Shown here one piece after another: positions 23,542 through 35,535 of a stretch of 64,000 nt of DNA. The first letter of the stretch is position 1, and each line of letters starts with the position of its first letter. The stretch spans positions 20,411,799 through 20,475,798 of the forward strand of contig CM033108.1 in NCBI GenBank assembly GCA_019321725.1, read 5' to 3'. The notes under the pieces are model-generated. The model searched no databases, was not told the origin of the DNA, and worked only from the letters and a program-made list of their open reading frames with translations. The stretch is from Paulownia fortunei. Taxonomy: Eukaryota > Streptophyta > Magnoliopsida > Lamiales > Paulowniaceae. Position numbers and translations under genes: made by a program.

Positions 23542-23673
23542 GATGAACTGGAATTAGATAAGGACTCGGCAGACTTCCCTCAACTCTGCAGCACAGGTAC
23601 GGTACTGCCCCTAGAACAATTCTCCCCGCAGAAGAAATTCAAGGTTGGACCAGTTCACTATGGCAATCCCTAA
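23542..23673 (+). pseudogene. Possible degenerate host exon
   Basis: A GC-richer pocket in an AT-rich window. One frame is open for 43 codons (opens DELELDKDSADF, closes KVGPVHYGNP) to a TAA at 23671, with an AG dinucleotide just before 23542 that could be a splice acceptor. A second open scrap (HINMLHLVKESKSSSESEA) lies at about 23343-23400. I do not recognise the protein, and it may be chance. Confidence 0.25.
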
Positions 23674-24509
23674 GGAGTCAAATGACAGTGGAATTAGATA
23701 GCCTTTGGGAGGCATGGCGCTAATGTATTTATTTATTTTTTCCTTTAAATGAAGGATATTGATTAGTTCTCCAACTATCCTCCTAAATTATACTAAGGCA
23801 ACTGTCTAAGAGGCATAACCAATTGGTGTCATTAGTTCATTACTACATATAAATAGACTATACGGTCACTGCCTAATTAATTTGTATGTTAACTTCTTTC
23901 TTGAGATTAGCACTAGGACTATGCTTTTAGCTTGGCTCAAATCCAAAATGGAGAATTATCCTGCTACATTACAATTTCTTGCTCTTCTTGGCTTAATATT
24001 TTATATATCGTAGACAACATATTTTATTTATTTATAATGATCCTCCAAACAAGCTCAAACTTATCACCATGTAGAACATTTAGTTGGAAAATGTTAAGAC
24101 AAGAACCTAATAAGAAAAGCAAAAGTTACTAAGCAACTAGCTTTTCCGGCTTAAACAACTTTCTAGCTTCTTGAAAATGATCTTTTGTGGTTACTTAATT
24201 GTATATTTTCTAATAGTTAAAGTAAGAAACTTTCAAAAACTCTTACCTTAATTTCCACTCCGGCTGATGTGGGGATTGAAACGATTCAAATCGTTATCCC
24301 TGCATGAAAGTATTTTCATGTTTTTCAATTCAAAACCCTTTTGATTGAAATATGATTCGCTTCTAAAATTCCAAATGTTATCCCTCTAACAATATCTACA
24401 TATTGGATGCCCACTCACGACCGAATCCTATACTAGTAGTTTTCAATTCAATAATTTCAACCCAAAATGATTTTATTTGGAACAAAAACACACTAACAAT
24501 GAGTGTTTT
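23674..24509. other. Non-coding stretch
   Basis: No supported gene on either strand; the short frame at 23932-24132 lacks any recognisable motif. The segment 24480-24509 has the flank text of the insertion described next. Confidence 0.4.
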
Positions 24510-26213
24510 AGGTGTTTAATTTAATTTTTAATTCAACAATTGAATCAAGAAATAAATTAGATAAAAGATTAGTGAACTTTTGGAGATTAAAAAGGAAAGG
24601 AGGGACATATTTTTGGAGATGAAGATAACTATTTTTCTTCAAGAGAGAGGGGTTGTTTCTACATTTTTTCGTCACAAAAATCTAAAATAAAATCCCCATA
24701 AAAAACGTGCAAGAAGATTGTCAAGAAAGGCTACCACAAGTCCTTTCCATGTAGAACTCTTCTTCCGTTCTTATTTCCAACTCTTTTATTAAGTTTATCC
24801 CATAAGAACTTTCCTTTTTTCCTTATTACCTCTTTGAAATTGAATTTTCAATTCAACTTCCTCTGGGAATTGGATTCTCAATCCAATTTCCTAATGGGCT
24901 TCCTACAAGCCCACACTTAGTGGGCCTAAACTTAAGTAATTAATTAGACCCTACTTTAATTGATCCAATCAATTAATTCATTTAATTAATTAGGCACATT
25001 TTAATTAATTGATTCAATTAATTAATTAAATATTCCAATTGGGCTCCCTAATCCAATTAGGTCCAATTAATTAATCTAATTAATTAATTGAATTAATTTA
25101 ACTCCTATTAATTAATCACATTAATTAATTTAATCCAATATTTGGATTAATTTCTAAGTTAGAAATGAACTTATCCAAGTTTTGTCTGTGACCCCTTAGG
25201 TTCACTTTAAACTAGCCGTTGGCTCACAACTTTTGTGACTTAGTTGAACAATTAGTTATTTTAATTAATTAATTCTATTAAAATTAACTCATTAATTCCA
25301 AGAACCCATAAGACATGGGAAACACCTAACAATGCATCATGACTCCTAGTCTAAGGTGAATGTGTGGACTTATTCCAATTACGAATACCATGCAAGTACG
25401 ATTCATCCGTTATCATATATCCCAATTGAACCCAGGGCATGGATGTTAAGTCAAAACCCCATTAGCTCAATAACTATATTTTCATTCCTAGTAGTTTGAG
25501 TCGATGATGAACAATTAGAAAACCCCACACTTAATTTCTATCCAACCTTTGCCAAGGATCTTAGAGTCAAGTATAGTGAAACATATAGGAGATTCACCTG
25601 TTCATCTAGATAGGTGATGGATCCTTTGTTGGCCACTCATTAATCTTCATATATGAAGATGTTACACCTAATATAAACCCCTTGTGACTGTCATGCAATC
25701 GAAAAATACATCAAAATACAACATGTCATGCACAAATTTACTATGGTGCCTCAAGTCCAAGGACTAATTCTTGCACTATCGTAACGAGAAAATTCCTATT
25801 CGATAATAAAATATTTTCAATTGAAAATTTTCAGGTGGGGTAGTTCGATATACTTGTTCCCAATAAGCACTTGCATACATACACTAGTGTGTCTACACCG
25901 CTGCCTATGGAACGAGATATCCTCCTTTTGAGTCTACATCGTATGTGAAAGTCTCAACAGGATCATTGATATCTCGTCTAATTGATCCTTGACTTGTAAC
26001 GTTTTAAGATCACAGTCTTAAAGGCATATTTCACGATCACCATCATATGCGCAACCACGCCCCATAACTATGTATGACCTAAGAACTTTATCTAATTCTT
26101 ATGATGAATTTAAGATAAAAATTGTTATTTAAATAATATTAATATAAATAAGAATAATTCGCAAAAGTAAAAGAACGGTCAGAATAATGGACACATCGGT
26201 GACTACTCTAACA
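24510..26213 (-). mobile_element. Putative solo LTR, reverse-oriented
   Basis: On the minus strand it begins TGTTAGAGTAGTCACC. It is flanked by GTTTT on both sides (24505-24509 and 26214-26218). The interior is rich in ATTAATT-type palindromic runs (about 24930-25300) and has long stretches of text that look like a plant LTR, with no coding frame. The left terminus (AGGTG) does not show the canonical TG...CA pair, so either the border is off by some bases or the end has mutated. No primer site or polypurine tract flanks it, hence solo. Confidence 0.45.
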
Positions 26214-26224
26214 GTTTTCTCAAT

Positions 26225-26500
26225 CCTACACAATAAGCACCCACAACTATCCACTAACTCTTATTGATATATTTTTATGATTATTGACATCATTAATATG
26301 GAACCCATAGCTATTCACTAATTTTTATTAATATATTTTTATTATCATATATATCAATAATATGAGACCCACAATTACCCAATACATCTCATTAATATAT
26401 TTTTATTACTAACTGCATTATTAATATGGAACCCACCACCTAAAATTTATTATAATAAAATATCTAACTCATATAAAATATTAATTATGGAGCCCACCAT
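26225..26500. repeat. Minisatellite of about 68 bp
   Basis: Three to four imperfect units share CATTAATATGGAACCCA-like and TTATTGATATATTTTTAT-like blocks, spaced by about 68 bases. No coding frame. Confidence 0.7.
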
Positions 26501-26892
26501 TACCAAATCACTTGATATTATATACATATATTTTGAAAATAATTTTATTAAAAATAATAAACTAAACATAATTTCATTTTCAAACCTATAAATTTTATAT
26601 GTGAATATAATTATCCAAACATAATTTCAATTTACACAAAAACTAATAAAACTCCAAAATAAATGTTGGAATGAAAATCTCAATGGAAAGAAAATCAAAC
26701 TATGCCTTGTGGCCAAGTCATACAACATACAAAAGGGATATCCATGTATATTTAGGGCCTTTAGACCTTTTTCGGTTACTCGTTTCTATGATTTTTTTGT
26801 AGAAAGTAGAAAGTCATTTCTGAATCATAGAAGGAATTAAATTTTATGAGAAAAAATTGAATTGGAATTAGTGTTTTTTATTTTTCACCTTG

Positions 26893-27025
26893 TAGAGTTA
26901 GGGTTTTTTTGGTGAGGTGAGTGCTGGTGGTCCAATGCACTTTCTTACCAAAATTGCCATGTCACAAAAGCTCTCAAGGGCTCACTGTTCCATGATTCTA
27001 ATTTAGGTGTAGGATCAAATACAAC
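26893..27025 (+). repeat. Left part of 0.55-kb tandem unit, interrupted by hAT
   Basis: GAGTTAGGGTTTTTT through GGATCAAATACAAC matches the corresponding part of the units at 54121, 54668 and 55244. The unit is split here by the hAT element and resumes at 53720. To its left (26500-26892) there is no match to the other units, so the array is truncated on that side. Confidence 0.82.
27018..27025 (+). other. hAT target-site duplication, left copy
   Basis: AATACAAC here and AGTGCAAC at 53720-53727 agree at 6 of 8 bases. The intact array units carry AGTGCAAC once (54251, 54798, 55375). An 8-bp duplication is diagnostic for hAT elements. Confidence 0.82.
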
Positions 27026-27340
27026 TAGGGTTGTAATCGAACCGAACAGAAAGAAGCTCGAGCTCAGCTCATTTAAATTTTTCATAGGCTCGAACTCGAT
27101 TCTAGCTTTTACAATTAAGTTTGAGTTCAGTTTGTTTAAAAATTATTAAGCTCGTAAATGGATCGAGGTTGGTTTGAAAATGACTCATTTAGTATGTTAA
27201 ACGTGTTTAGTTCTAGCTCGACCCATTAAATGATTAGAAAGCTCGAGCTCGTTAAGCACAAAATTGAGCTCGAGCTGGAGCTCATTTTTGAGCTCGTTAA
27301 GTATAAAATCGAGCTCAAGTTCGAGCTTATTAAGCATAAC
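27026..27340 (+). repeat. Left terminal and subterminal region of hAT
   Basis: The terminal inverted repeat (about 22 bases) is followed by roughly 300 bases with many GAGCTC, GCTCGAG and GCTCGTTAA motifs. Such clustered subterminal motifs are the usual transposase-binding sites in hAT elements. A counterpart lies at 53340-53719. Confidence 0.8.
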
Positions 27341-27821
27341 ACATTTCATTTCAAAAAATAGAAAACAACACCTGCAAAAACCAAATCAATCACTTAAAAC
27401 TAAAATCAAATGCATAAGAAAGTTAGATAAATGTATGCTGCTGAAAAAAGCTAAAAGAAAATGATATCATAACAAAATGAACTACAGAGGAGACCTCAAT
27501 ACAAGTTGGTAGAAACTTAAATCTAAACACAAAATGTTATAAAACAAGAAGCAAAAAAATCTACTTTCAAATATAGTTTACATCAAATACATCCAGTTTT
27601 GTGCAATAACAACATTCTCAAATTTATCCCTCCAATAAGGCGATAAGAATTGCAAGACCCACCATGAATCTCATCTGATAACAACTGCAAGACCCACCAT
27701 GATCTCATATAATAACAAACATCCTACAAAATCCAACACAATACCCCAATTAAGAAAAAATGAGGACTTAACAATCAACAAGCATATAATAAGTACTATA
27801 TAAATTTTCAAAGTAACCAAC
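27341..27821. other. hAT interior, non-coding
   Basis: No gene is supported. Two copies of a TGCAAGACCCACCATGA phrase lie near 27651 and 27690. The segment ends at the CCAAC target-site copy of the nested Gypsy element; the hAT interior resumes at 48886. Confidence 0.5.
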
Positions 27822-30636
27822 TGTGATACCCAAATCTCTCATAACTCACTTGGCTAATGTGATTCATGCATTACATACTACTTATATGCTAATTTGCATT
27901 AACATTTACATGGCATCTTATATAGCATTCTTAATCGTTACACCTCTAATGCTATCACATGATATAAGTGGTTGAAATCTTACAACCTAATTAAGAAATT
28001 CTATATTTAAATAAGAAAAAAAATAGATTGGTCGATACATTAGATATTCATAGGTTATATGTTATAATTTTGAAAATATTAAAGGTGTTACTAGTAAGTT
28101 TATATGATTCGATTTAATTAGATCAAGGTGTTTTAAAAGTATACATCCATAAATTAACATACATGGAATATTGAACATGATATAATGTGATTTAAGTATT
28201 ATAATACAAGTTCCATATGTGCATATTATTTTAGAAATGAAAACTAGACAATCATTTAAGAATTGAATGTCAATCAATTTGGAGATCGAATGAACGGATA
28301 TAGGAATTACATATGGAAATGAATGGTGACTAAGATAGGTTGCAACCAAATAAGAATATATGAGACACACAAGATTAGGGCTCCAAGATAAGGGAGAAAA
28401 TAAGATTATACCATTACATGTCACCTCAAGCTTTGCCACCTCATACTTTCTTATTTAGCTTAAGCTAACATCTCAAACTAACACCTCAAACCCTTCACCC
28501 TTAAGCCACGACCAGACCTTCATTTTAGCCATTTTCATCTTCCAAACACACACCTTAAGGTATCCAAGTGCTACAAATTGATTCCAAGTTCAAATAAAAG
28601 CAAGAAAAGCAAAGGAGAAGTGATTACCATCAAGTTTAACCTCAAAATCTACATAAGTAACACTTATCTACGATTTTGCCTTTGGTTTTTATATTATTAT
28701 GAATGGTTTTATTGTTTAATAATCTTTCAATATCCCTTATAACAGTGTTAAGAAGTTTTTAGTTAGACTTTGGTACGCAAAGAAAGGGTTTTTGATGACA
28801 AACACTTAATAGGAAATACTTGTGGCATAAACTGTCACCCTCCTATTTTCGTGTGTTTTAGGCTTCCAAAGTGTATGGTATGTTGAATAAAACCTATAAT
28901 TATTATCATATACATGTTTATATATGGGTTAAGAGTATTGGAATAAATTTTCATCTGTTAGAAATTGAAATAGGGCATGATATTGAAGAGATGCTCAAAA
29001 TTGTCACCATCAAATTTCAGATTCTGTCCTATATGAAGTGGACTAGTTTTACAGTATTAAATTCCTTAGTTTTGGAAGGATATGACCTTGTTGTCTCTTT
29101 TTATATATTATATAAGTGTGGTGAAAATTTGGGAGTGATTGAATATACTTAAAAGTGCCAAAACCATTAATATCATGAAGTGCGTAAAACTATCACGGTA
29201 GGAAAAATCTATTTCAGTATGTTGTGAAAGGAGCTAAACTTGGGAAGCTATATCCGTGATTTTAGCCATTCTATGACATGGTTACATTGTTTTTTATGTT
29301 AGCTAAGTGTGATAAAAATTTGAGAGTGAATGAATATATCTAAGGGTGTCAAAATCATCATATAAATTAATGTGGCAGCAAGAAAATGTGAAGTGGTGAA
29401 TTTATCCCATTTAGTTCATTAACATATTCCAGCATAGATGTGGTGCATTTGATCCCTAACATTTAGGAAAATATTGTAAGATTTATAATACATCAATTAA
29501 GTGAGGTTAGTATATATTTAAGATGTGGAACAAAGGTACGTAGAAGGTTGTATTCGATTATAGTTTATAAGTGGTAAAGTTGTTTAGTTAAATTGAGATT
29601 CAAGATCTTTATACTATATTAGGTATAATGAACTTGTTAATTGAGGATGGTGATTGATATCTTGTATTTTTACAGATTGTTTCATATCTGGGGTTGGGGA
29701 GTAATACTTAAAAAACCTATAAGTAACACATAATCGATCAAAGGTAAGTAAAGATTCATTTGCAACTACAATGCATAGACATAGTAAATGTGTGATTTAT
29801 ATGTAATACCATAGATCATATATGCATAGCAGAGGGCATGCATTACTGTCATTCATGTCCATTGAGCATACATACAAGGGCATTGGCATATGCATGCATC
29901 ATATACAAACATTATGATAAATCTTGCATTGCACAGCATGGGTCTAAGAAAGGAAAATATTTTACTGATCACTACTAGTGCACCAAAGCATGCATGAATT
30001 TGCATGGTTGTATGCATGGATTTGCAGGTTTGCGTGTATGGATTTGCATGTGTACGAGTGTGCATGGATTTGCATGCTTTTATGATATTTGGCCGTTGGA
30101 TTATGACGATGTACACAGCTCTTTTCTGGTGCATGGGATAGTAGCATTGGTCAGGGGCCCAAGAAAGAAATGATCTTGAGAGAAATATTTTGATGCATGG
30201 AATTGCATTGTGGGCATAGCATTTTGAGATGCATGACTTGATATTGTGGATTATTCTTTAACATGCATAATCTTTACTTGCTAAGTGTTAGCTCATATAG
30301 TTTATGCATTATAGGTGAGTCTGGTGATACTTAATACCATGGATTTAGTGAGCAAGTTGTTGGGGTTCCTACAAGTTTTGAAGATCAGTGTACATGGATG
30401 ACGACCTGTTGGGTTGTGTTGTGGGCATATTCTAATTTTTATATTTATTATTATTATGTAAATTGCTGACTATATATAAATAGTGATTTTTCTATATACA
30501 GAGTTATATGTGAGAAAACAATTTACTGTTTCTCAAAGTGCTACATTTGACAAAAAAAAAATATATATATATATATAAACACATATGCACACACATGTGC
30601 TACCTTGTCAAAATTATTGTTATTTCAATATCTATA
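27822..30636 (+). repeat. LTR A of the nested Gypsy element
   Basis: Starts TGTGATACCC and ends in the phrase ATATCTATA. A block at about 29975-30085 has CATGCA/TGCATGGATTTGCATG motifs repeated every 20 to 25 bases. The minus-strand frames at 28062-28439 and 29853-30134 have counterparts in LTR B (34275-34514, 48108-48389) simply because the LTRs are duplicates; I do not call them genes. Confidence 0.85.
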
Positions 30637-30661
30637 TTCAGTATTGGGGGGTGTTATAGAG

Positions 30662-30673
30662 TGGTATCAGAGC
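30662..30673 (+). other. Primer binding site of the nested Gypsy element
   Basis: TGGTATCAGAGC, the initiator-Met tRNA primer site, 25 bases after LTR A and preceded by GGGGGGTGTTATAGAG, a setting seen in plant chromoviruses. Confidence 0.8.
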
Positions 30674-31689
30674 CCAGTTTGTGGTTATGTAGACTGTCTA
30701 TGTACATGACCTTTGAAACTAGTAGAGCACAACCATGCCAGTAAGTTTTATTTGTTGTATAATTCATTTTGTATTTAATGAATAATATTAGCCATATGTT
30801 TTAAGATTTTGTATAAAATAATGTTGAGGCAGATTCATTAGTAGTAACAGGTACAAAATTTATGGTTGATATTCTATCTTTAGAGCTACATATTCTCTAT
30901 TATCTACTACGTATGTAATAAGACTGGATAGGGTACTTGATATATATATGAGGCCAATTACAATATTTTAATTCCTTCTAGAGGTTCAAGATTAATTAAT
31001 TAGATTTTAAGAGCTCTAGGTTAATTTTGTTATATTGGCTAGGATTATGATATAACCTTTTGTGTTGATTGATTTATTGAGAATTATGCATGGTGGGTTA
31101 TTTCAGGATTATTAAGACTTTAAATTCTAGGTGATGAAAATTTAGAAATTTTATGGAGGCCATAGAAGGAAAATGTTTACTATTTGTAGAAAATTGTCAA
31201 ATTATAACTTTATACCGTGAAAGAGAGTTGTAAGAAAGAGTTATTATCAATCTTTGGGTTGTGTTAGAATTTTTAGAAATGATGAAGTTTACTAAAAGTT
31301 CATTTGTGTGATCTCAGATCTTTTGATACATGTTGAAAAGAAGTTTTCGAGCATACTATTGACTAACCAATTGATTTTATCCTGAATATAGTTGTAAGAA
31401 CAAATCCAATATCTCTTTTAGTTTATCATATACACCTATTGGAATTAGATGAACCTTAAGTGATATTGTTATAATATTAGGCAAGACATTAAGGTTTAGT
31501 TATTCTCCTAAACAAGCTCCACTTCATATTCACCTACAAGAAAGATGAATCTTGAGGTTATGCATTTTTTTTATTGCAACTGAATTGAGTAATAATTTGA
31601 ATAAGTACAGATTTTCATATTAAGGTTTATTTGATAAATTAAAATGAGCTACTGTGATTTTGAGGAATGATTTTAAGTTTGAATTAATT
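30674..31689 (+). other. Internal region of nested Gypsy, gag not recognisable
   Basis: Gag and protease should lie here, but neither strand shows a supported frame. The short distance from primer site to RT implies deletion as well as decay. Confidence 0.45.
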
Positions 31690-33830
31690 ATGAATTTCTT
31701 CTTATGACATTGGGTTGACTAATGCCCTAATTATTTTGATATACATTATGAATAATGTGTTTGATGATTCTATATGGGTATGTTTGGGGTGATATTCATT
31801 GATGATATCTTAGTGTATAATGAGGAGAAATATGATTGACCTTTCAATATGATCTTAGAAACTTTAAGAAAGTAGAAATTATTTGTTCAATTTAGTAAAT
31901 GCAATCTTTCATTTATGTAATACAATATTTATTTTGGTACTAGTAATTTTCTTAAGAAGGTGTCCTTGTAACTATTCAAAATTTCGAAGTTGTACTGAAA
32001 TAGAGAATATCAATAAATGTGATAGAAATAAGAAATATTTTCTGGGTTAGTGATATTATTGGGTATTCAGTCAAAAATTTCTCCTCAGTTGTTATTGCTT
32101 TATTTCATTATACATATTGGTATATGAAATATGAATGGTTCACTAAGTGGGAAGAAATTTATAATTACTTAAAGAGAATTGAATTGAGGTTCAGTAGTGA
32201 CTCCAACTTTAGATATAAGTTATTTATTGTGTATAGTGGTTTATCTCATTGTGTTTTGGTATATATTTGATATAATATAGAAAAGTTACTTGACACTCTT
32301 TGAGTTAATTAGATTATTTATATAATACTACATGTAACATTACAAAATCAAAGTACTTAAAATATCTATATACTTAAAAGGAGTTGAACCTGAAGAAAGG
32401 ATATATATTATTAGTAATTGAATATATTGTATGATCCATATAACAACAGATATCATTGGAATGAAATATCTCAATAGACTAATATTCAAACAAACTTTAC
32501 AGCATAAACTATTATAGGAGTTGAGGGTTGTATAGAGGATGAATTAGAGTATGTGGTGAATTATTTATTTATTAATATTTTGGTAAGACTAATTTTATTT
32601 GATCCAATTTCAAATGCTCAAAATAAGGTCGATGACAGGTTAGGATTAAAATGAAAGGTAGAAAAGTCATTTAAATAGATTTTTGTGATAAGTGATTATA
32701 ATCACTTATTAAGAGATAGGTGCGAAAATGAGGGATATGAAATAACAAGACTAAGTTTTAGGTGATGATCATGTACATTTTTATTTGTTTTATTTAGTGG
32801 TATGAATGATGTTTATGATCTCAAGAAAATGTACAGATATCGGATACTGGACAAGTTATTATGGAATATATCATTAATATTTTGGTTTGCCACAAAAAAA
32901 GGGATATATGTAAAAGTTCATATGTTGGAATGAATTAGTTCTGCTTTTATTTTCAAGTGGAAATGGGAAGGCATTCAAAAATTTTGTACATAATAATAGA
33001 ATTGGGTTATTATTCATAGGTTATCTGAATATGCTCATTCTTTCTCAATTTACCTTAGGTATTCCATGGAAATCTATGGAAAGACAAATGTATAGGAAGT
33101 AGTTAGACTTTATGGTTTATTAGTGTCTATTAGTTCTGATGTAGATTTAAGGTCTTTGTCCACTTCCTACAAGATCTTACATCAGGTATTGAGAACAAAA
33201 TTATATTTTAGTATTGTGATCATCCATGCATCAATGGACAACCAAGACAAATAAATTAAACTTTGCAAGATATGCTTAGAGATTGTGCATTAGATTATTG
33301 ATGTCAATTGAGAAAATTATTTCTTGGGAGGAATTTCTTATCATAATAGTGATAAGGTTACTTAGGATAGTTCTCTATGAGGCATTGTATGATAAAAAAT
33401 TTAGGTCATCATTTTATTGAAATGAAATTGGTGTTCTTTTAGGTTGAATATGGTTTGGAAAATGATAGAAGTGGTAGAACAAATTGCTAATGTATGGAAA
33501 CTAGTTAGAGGTGACCCTAGAGTTACGCAAATTAAAGAGAAATATCATTGCAATTTATGATAGGGGATCAATTTTTGTAGGTGTCCCCAATGAAATGAAT
33601 TATGCGGCTTGGGCAAAAAAAAATTTGGGGATGTTACACACAAACTTGATCCTAGGTACATTGATTTATTTTGCATAACTAAGATAATTGGGAAGATTGT
33701 CTGTAAACTCGACCTCTTTGCATCAACGCCTCGAGTTCACAATGTGTTTCATGTGTTTATTTTAAGGAAGTATATCATGAATCTATATCATCTATTGAAA
33801 AGGGACTAATAGAACTAAATTGAGGTCGGA
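31690..33830 (+). pseudogene. Decayed Gypsy pol (RT, RNase H, integrase end)
   Basis: Weak but ordered traces on the plus strand. At about 31700-31930 the reverse-transcriptase palm is recognisable (LGLTNAP-like text, then DDI near 31800 and a FSKC-like segment). At 32019-32270 the frame corresponds to the RT-RNase H link (IRNIFWVSDIIGYSVKNFSS, then KYEWFTKWEE and FIVYSGLSHCVL). At about 33100-33400 integrase text appears (GLLVSISSDVDLRSL, KLYFS). At 33609-33809 the C-terminal end reads KLDPRYIDLF and VHNVFHVFILRKY, the integrase tail that precedes the chromodomain in chromoviruses. No convincing chromodomain follows. Dense stops show long decay. Confidence 0.7.
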
Positions 33831-34034
33831 GATATGAATAAAGACCTATAGAGATTCTAGTAAGGGATGCAAAGTAACTTCAAAATGAGAATATCTCATT
33901 AGTTAAAGTACAGAGTAGAAGTCAATCAACAGAATAAGCTATTGGGGAAATAGAGAATGAAATGAGAACTAAGTAGCCTGGACTTTTTCGGTAAGAGAAA
34001 TTTTGGGGATGAAATTTTTATAAGAAAGCGAGGA

Positions 34035-35535
34035 TGTGATACCCGAACCTCTCACAACTCACTTGACTAATGTGATTCATACATTACATGCTACTTATAT
34101 GCTAATTTGCATTAATATTGACATGGCATCTTTATATAGCATTCTTAATCGTTAGACCTCTAACGCTATCACATGATATAAGTGGTTGTGATCTTACAAC
34201 CTAATTAAGAAATTCTATATTTAATAAGAAAAATAATAGATTGGTCGATATATTGGATATTCATAGGTTATATGTTATAATTTTGAAAATATTAAAGGTG
34301 TTACTAGTAAGTTTATATGATTCGATTTAATTAGATCGAGGTGTTTTAAAAGTATACATCCATGGATTAACATACTTGGGATATTGAACATGATATAATG
34401 TGATTTAAGTGTCATAATACAAGGTCCATATGTGAATATTATTTTAGAAATGCAAACTAAACAATCATTTAAAAATCGAATGCCAATCAATTTGGAGATC
34501 AAATGAACGGACATAGGAATTACCTATGGGGATGAATGGTGACTAAGATAGGTTGCAACCAAATAAGAATATATGAGACATACAAGATTAGGATTGCAGG
34601 ATAAGGGAGAAAATTAGATTATACCATTACATGCCATCTCAAGCTTTGCCACCTCATGCTTTCTTATTAAGGTTAAGCTAACACCTCAAACCCTTCACCC
34701 TTAAGCCATGACCAGACCTTCATTTTAGCTATTTTCATCTTTCAAACACACACCTTAAGGTATCCAAGTGCTCTAAATTGATTCCAAGTTGAAATAAAAG
34801 CAAGAAAAGCAAAGGAGAAGAGATTACCATCAAGTTTAACTTCAAAATCTGCATAGGTAACACTTATCTATGGTTTTGTCTTTGGTTTTCATATTATTAT
34901 GAATGGTTTTATTTTTTAATAAGATTTAAATATCTTTATAAAAGTGTTAGAAAGTTTTTAGTTAGACTTTGGTGCACAAAGAAAGGGTTTTTTATGACAA
35001 ACACTTAATAGAAAATACTTGAGGCAGAAATTGTCACCCTACTGTTTTTTTGTGTTTTAGGCTTCCAAAGTGTATGGTATATTGAATAAAACCTGTAATT
35101 ATCATTATATACATGTTTATATATGGGTTAAGAGTATTGGAATAAATTTTCATCGGTTAGAAATTGAAATAAGGCATGATATTGAAGAGTTGCTCAAAAC
35201 TGTCAGCATCGAATTTCAGATTTTGTCCTATGTGAAGTGAACTAGTTTTATAGTAGTAAATTCCTTTGTTTTGGGAAGGATATGACCTTGTTGTCTCTTT
35301 TTATATGTTATATAAGTGTGATGAAAATTTGGGAGTGATTGAATATACTTAAGGGTGCCAAAACTATTAATGTTATGAAGTACATAAAACTATTACGGTA
35401 GGAAAAATCTGTTTCAGTATGCTGTGAAAGGAGCTAAACTTGGGAAGCTATATCCATGAGTTTTAGCCATTCTATGATATGGATACATTGTTTTTTATGT
35501 TAGCTAAGTGTGATAAAAATTTGGGAGTGAATGAA
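34035..35535 (+). repeat. LTR B of nested Gypsy, left portion
   Basis: Aligns with LTR A from TGTGATACCC (27822) to about 29330, then is interrupted by the Athila-like element. It ends with the ATGAA target-site copy (35531-35535). Confidence 0.85.

Noticed and set aside
28062..28439. Minus-strand frames at 28062, 29853, 34275 and 48108 as conserved genes
   Set aside because: They are matching parts of LTR A and LTR B; no domains, and the two copies drift without sign of coding constraint.
30662..30673. TGGTATCAGAGC as part of a tRNA gene
   Set aside because: It is the complement of a tRNA 3' end directly after an LTR; no cloverleaf around it.
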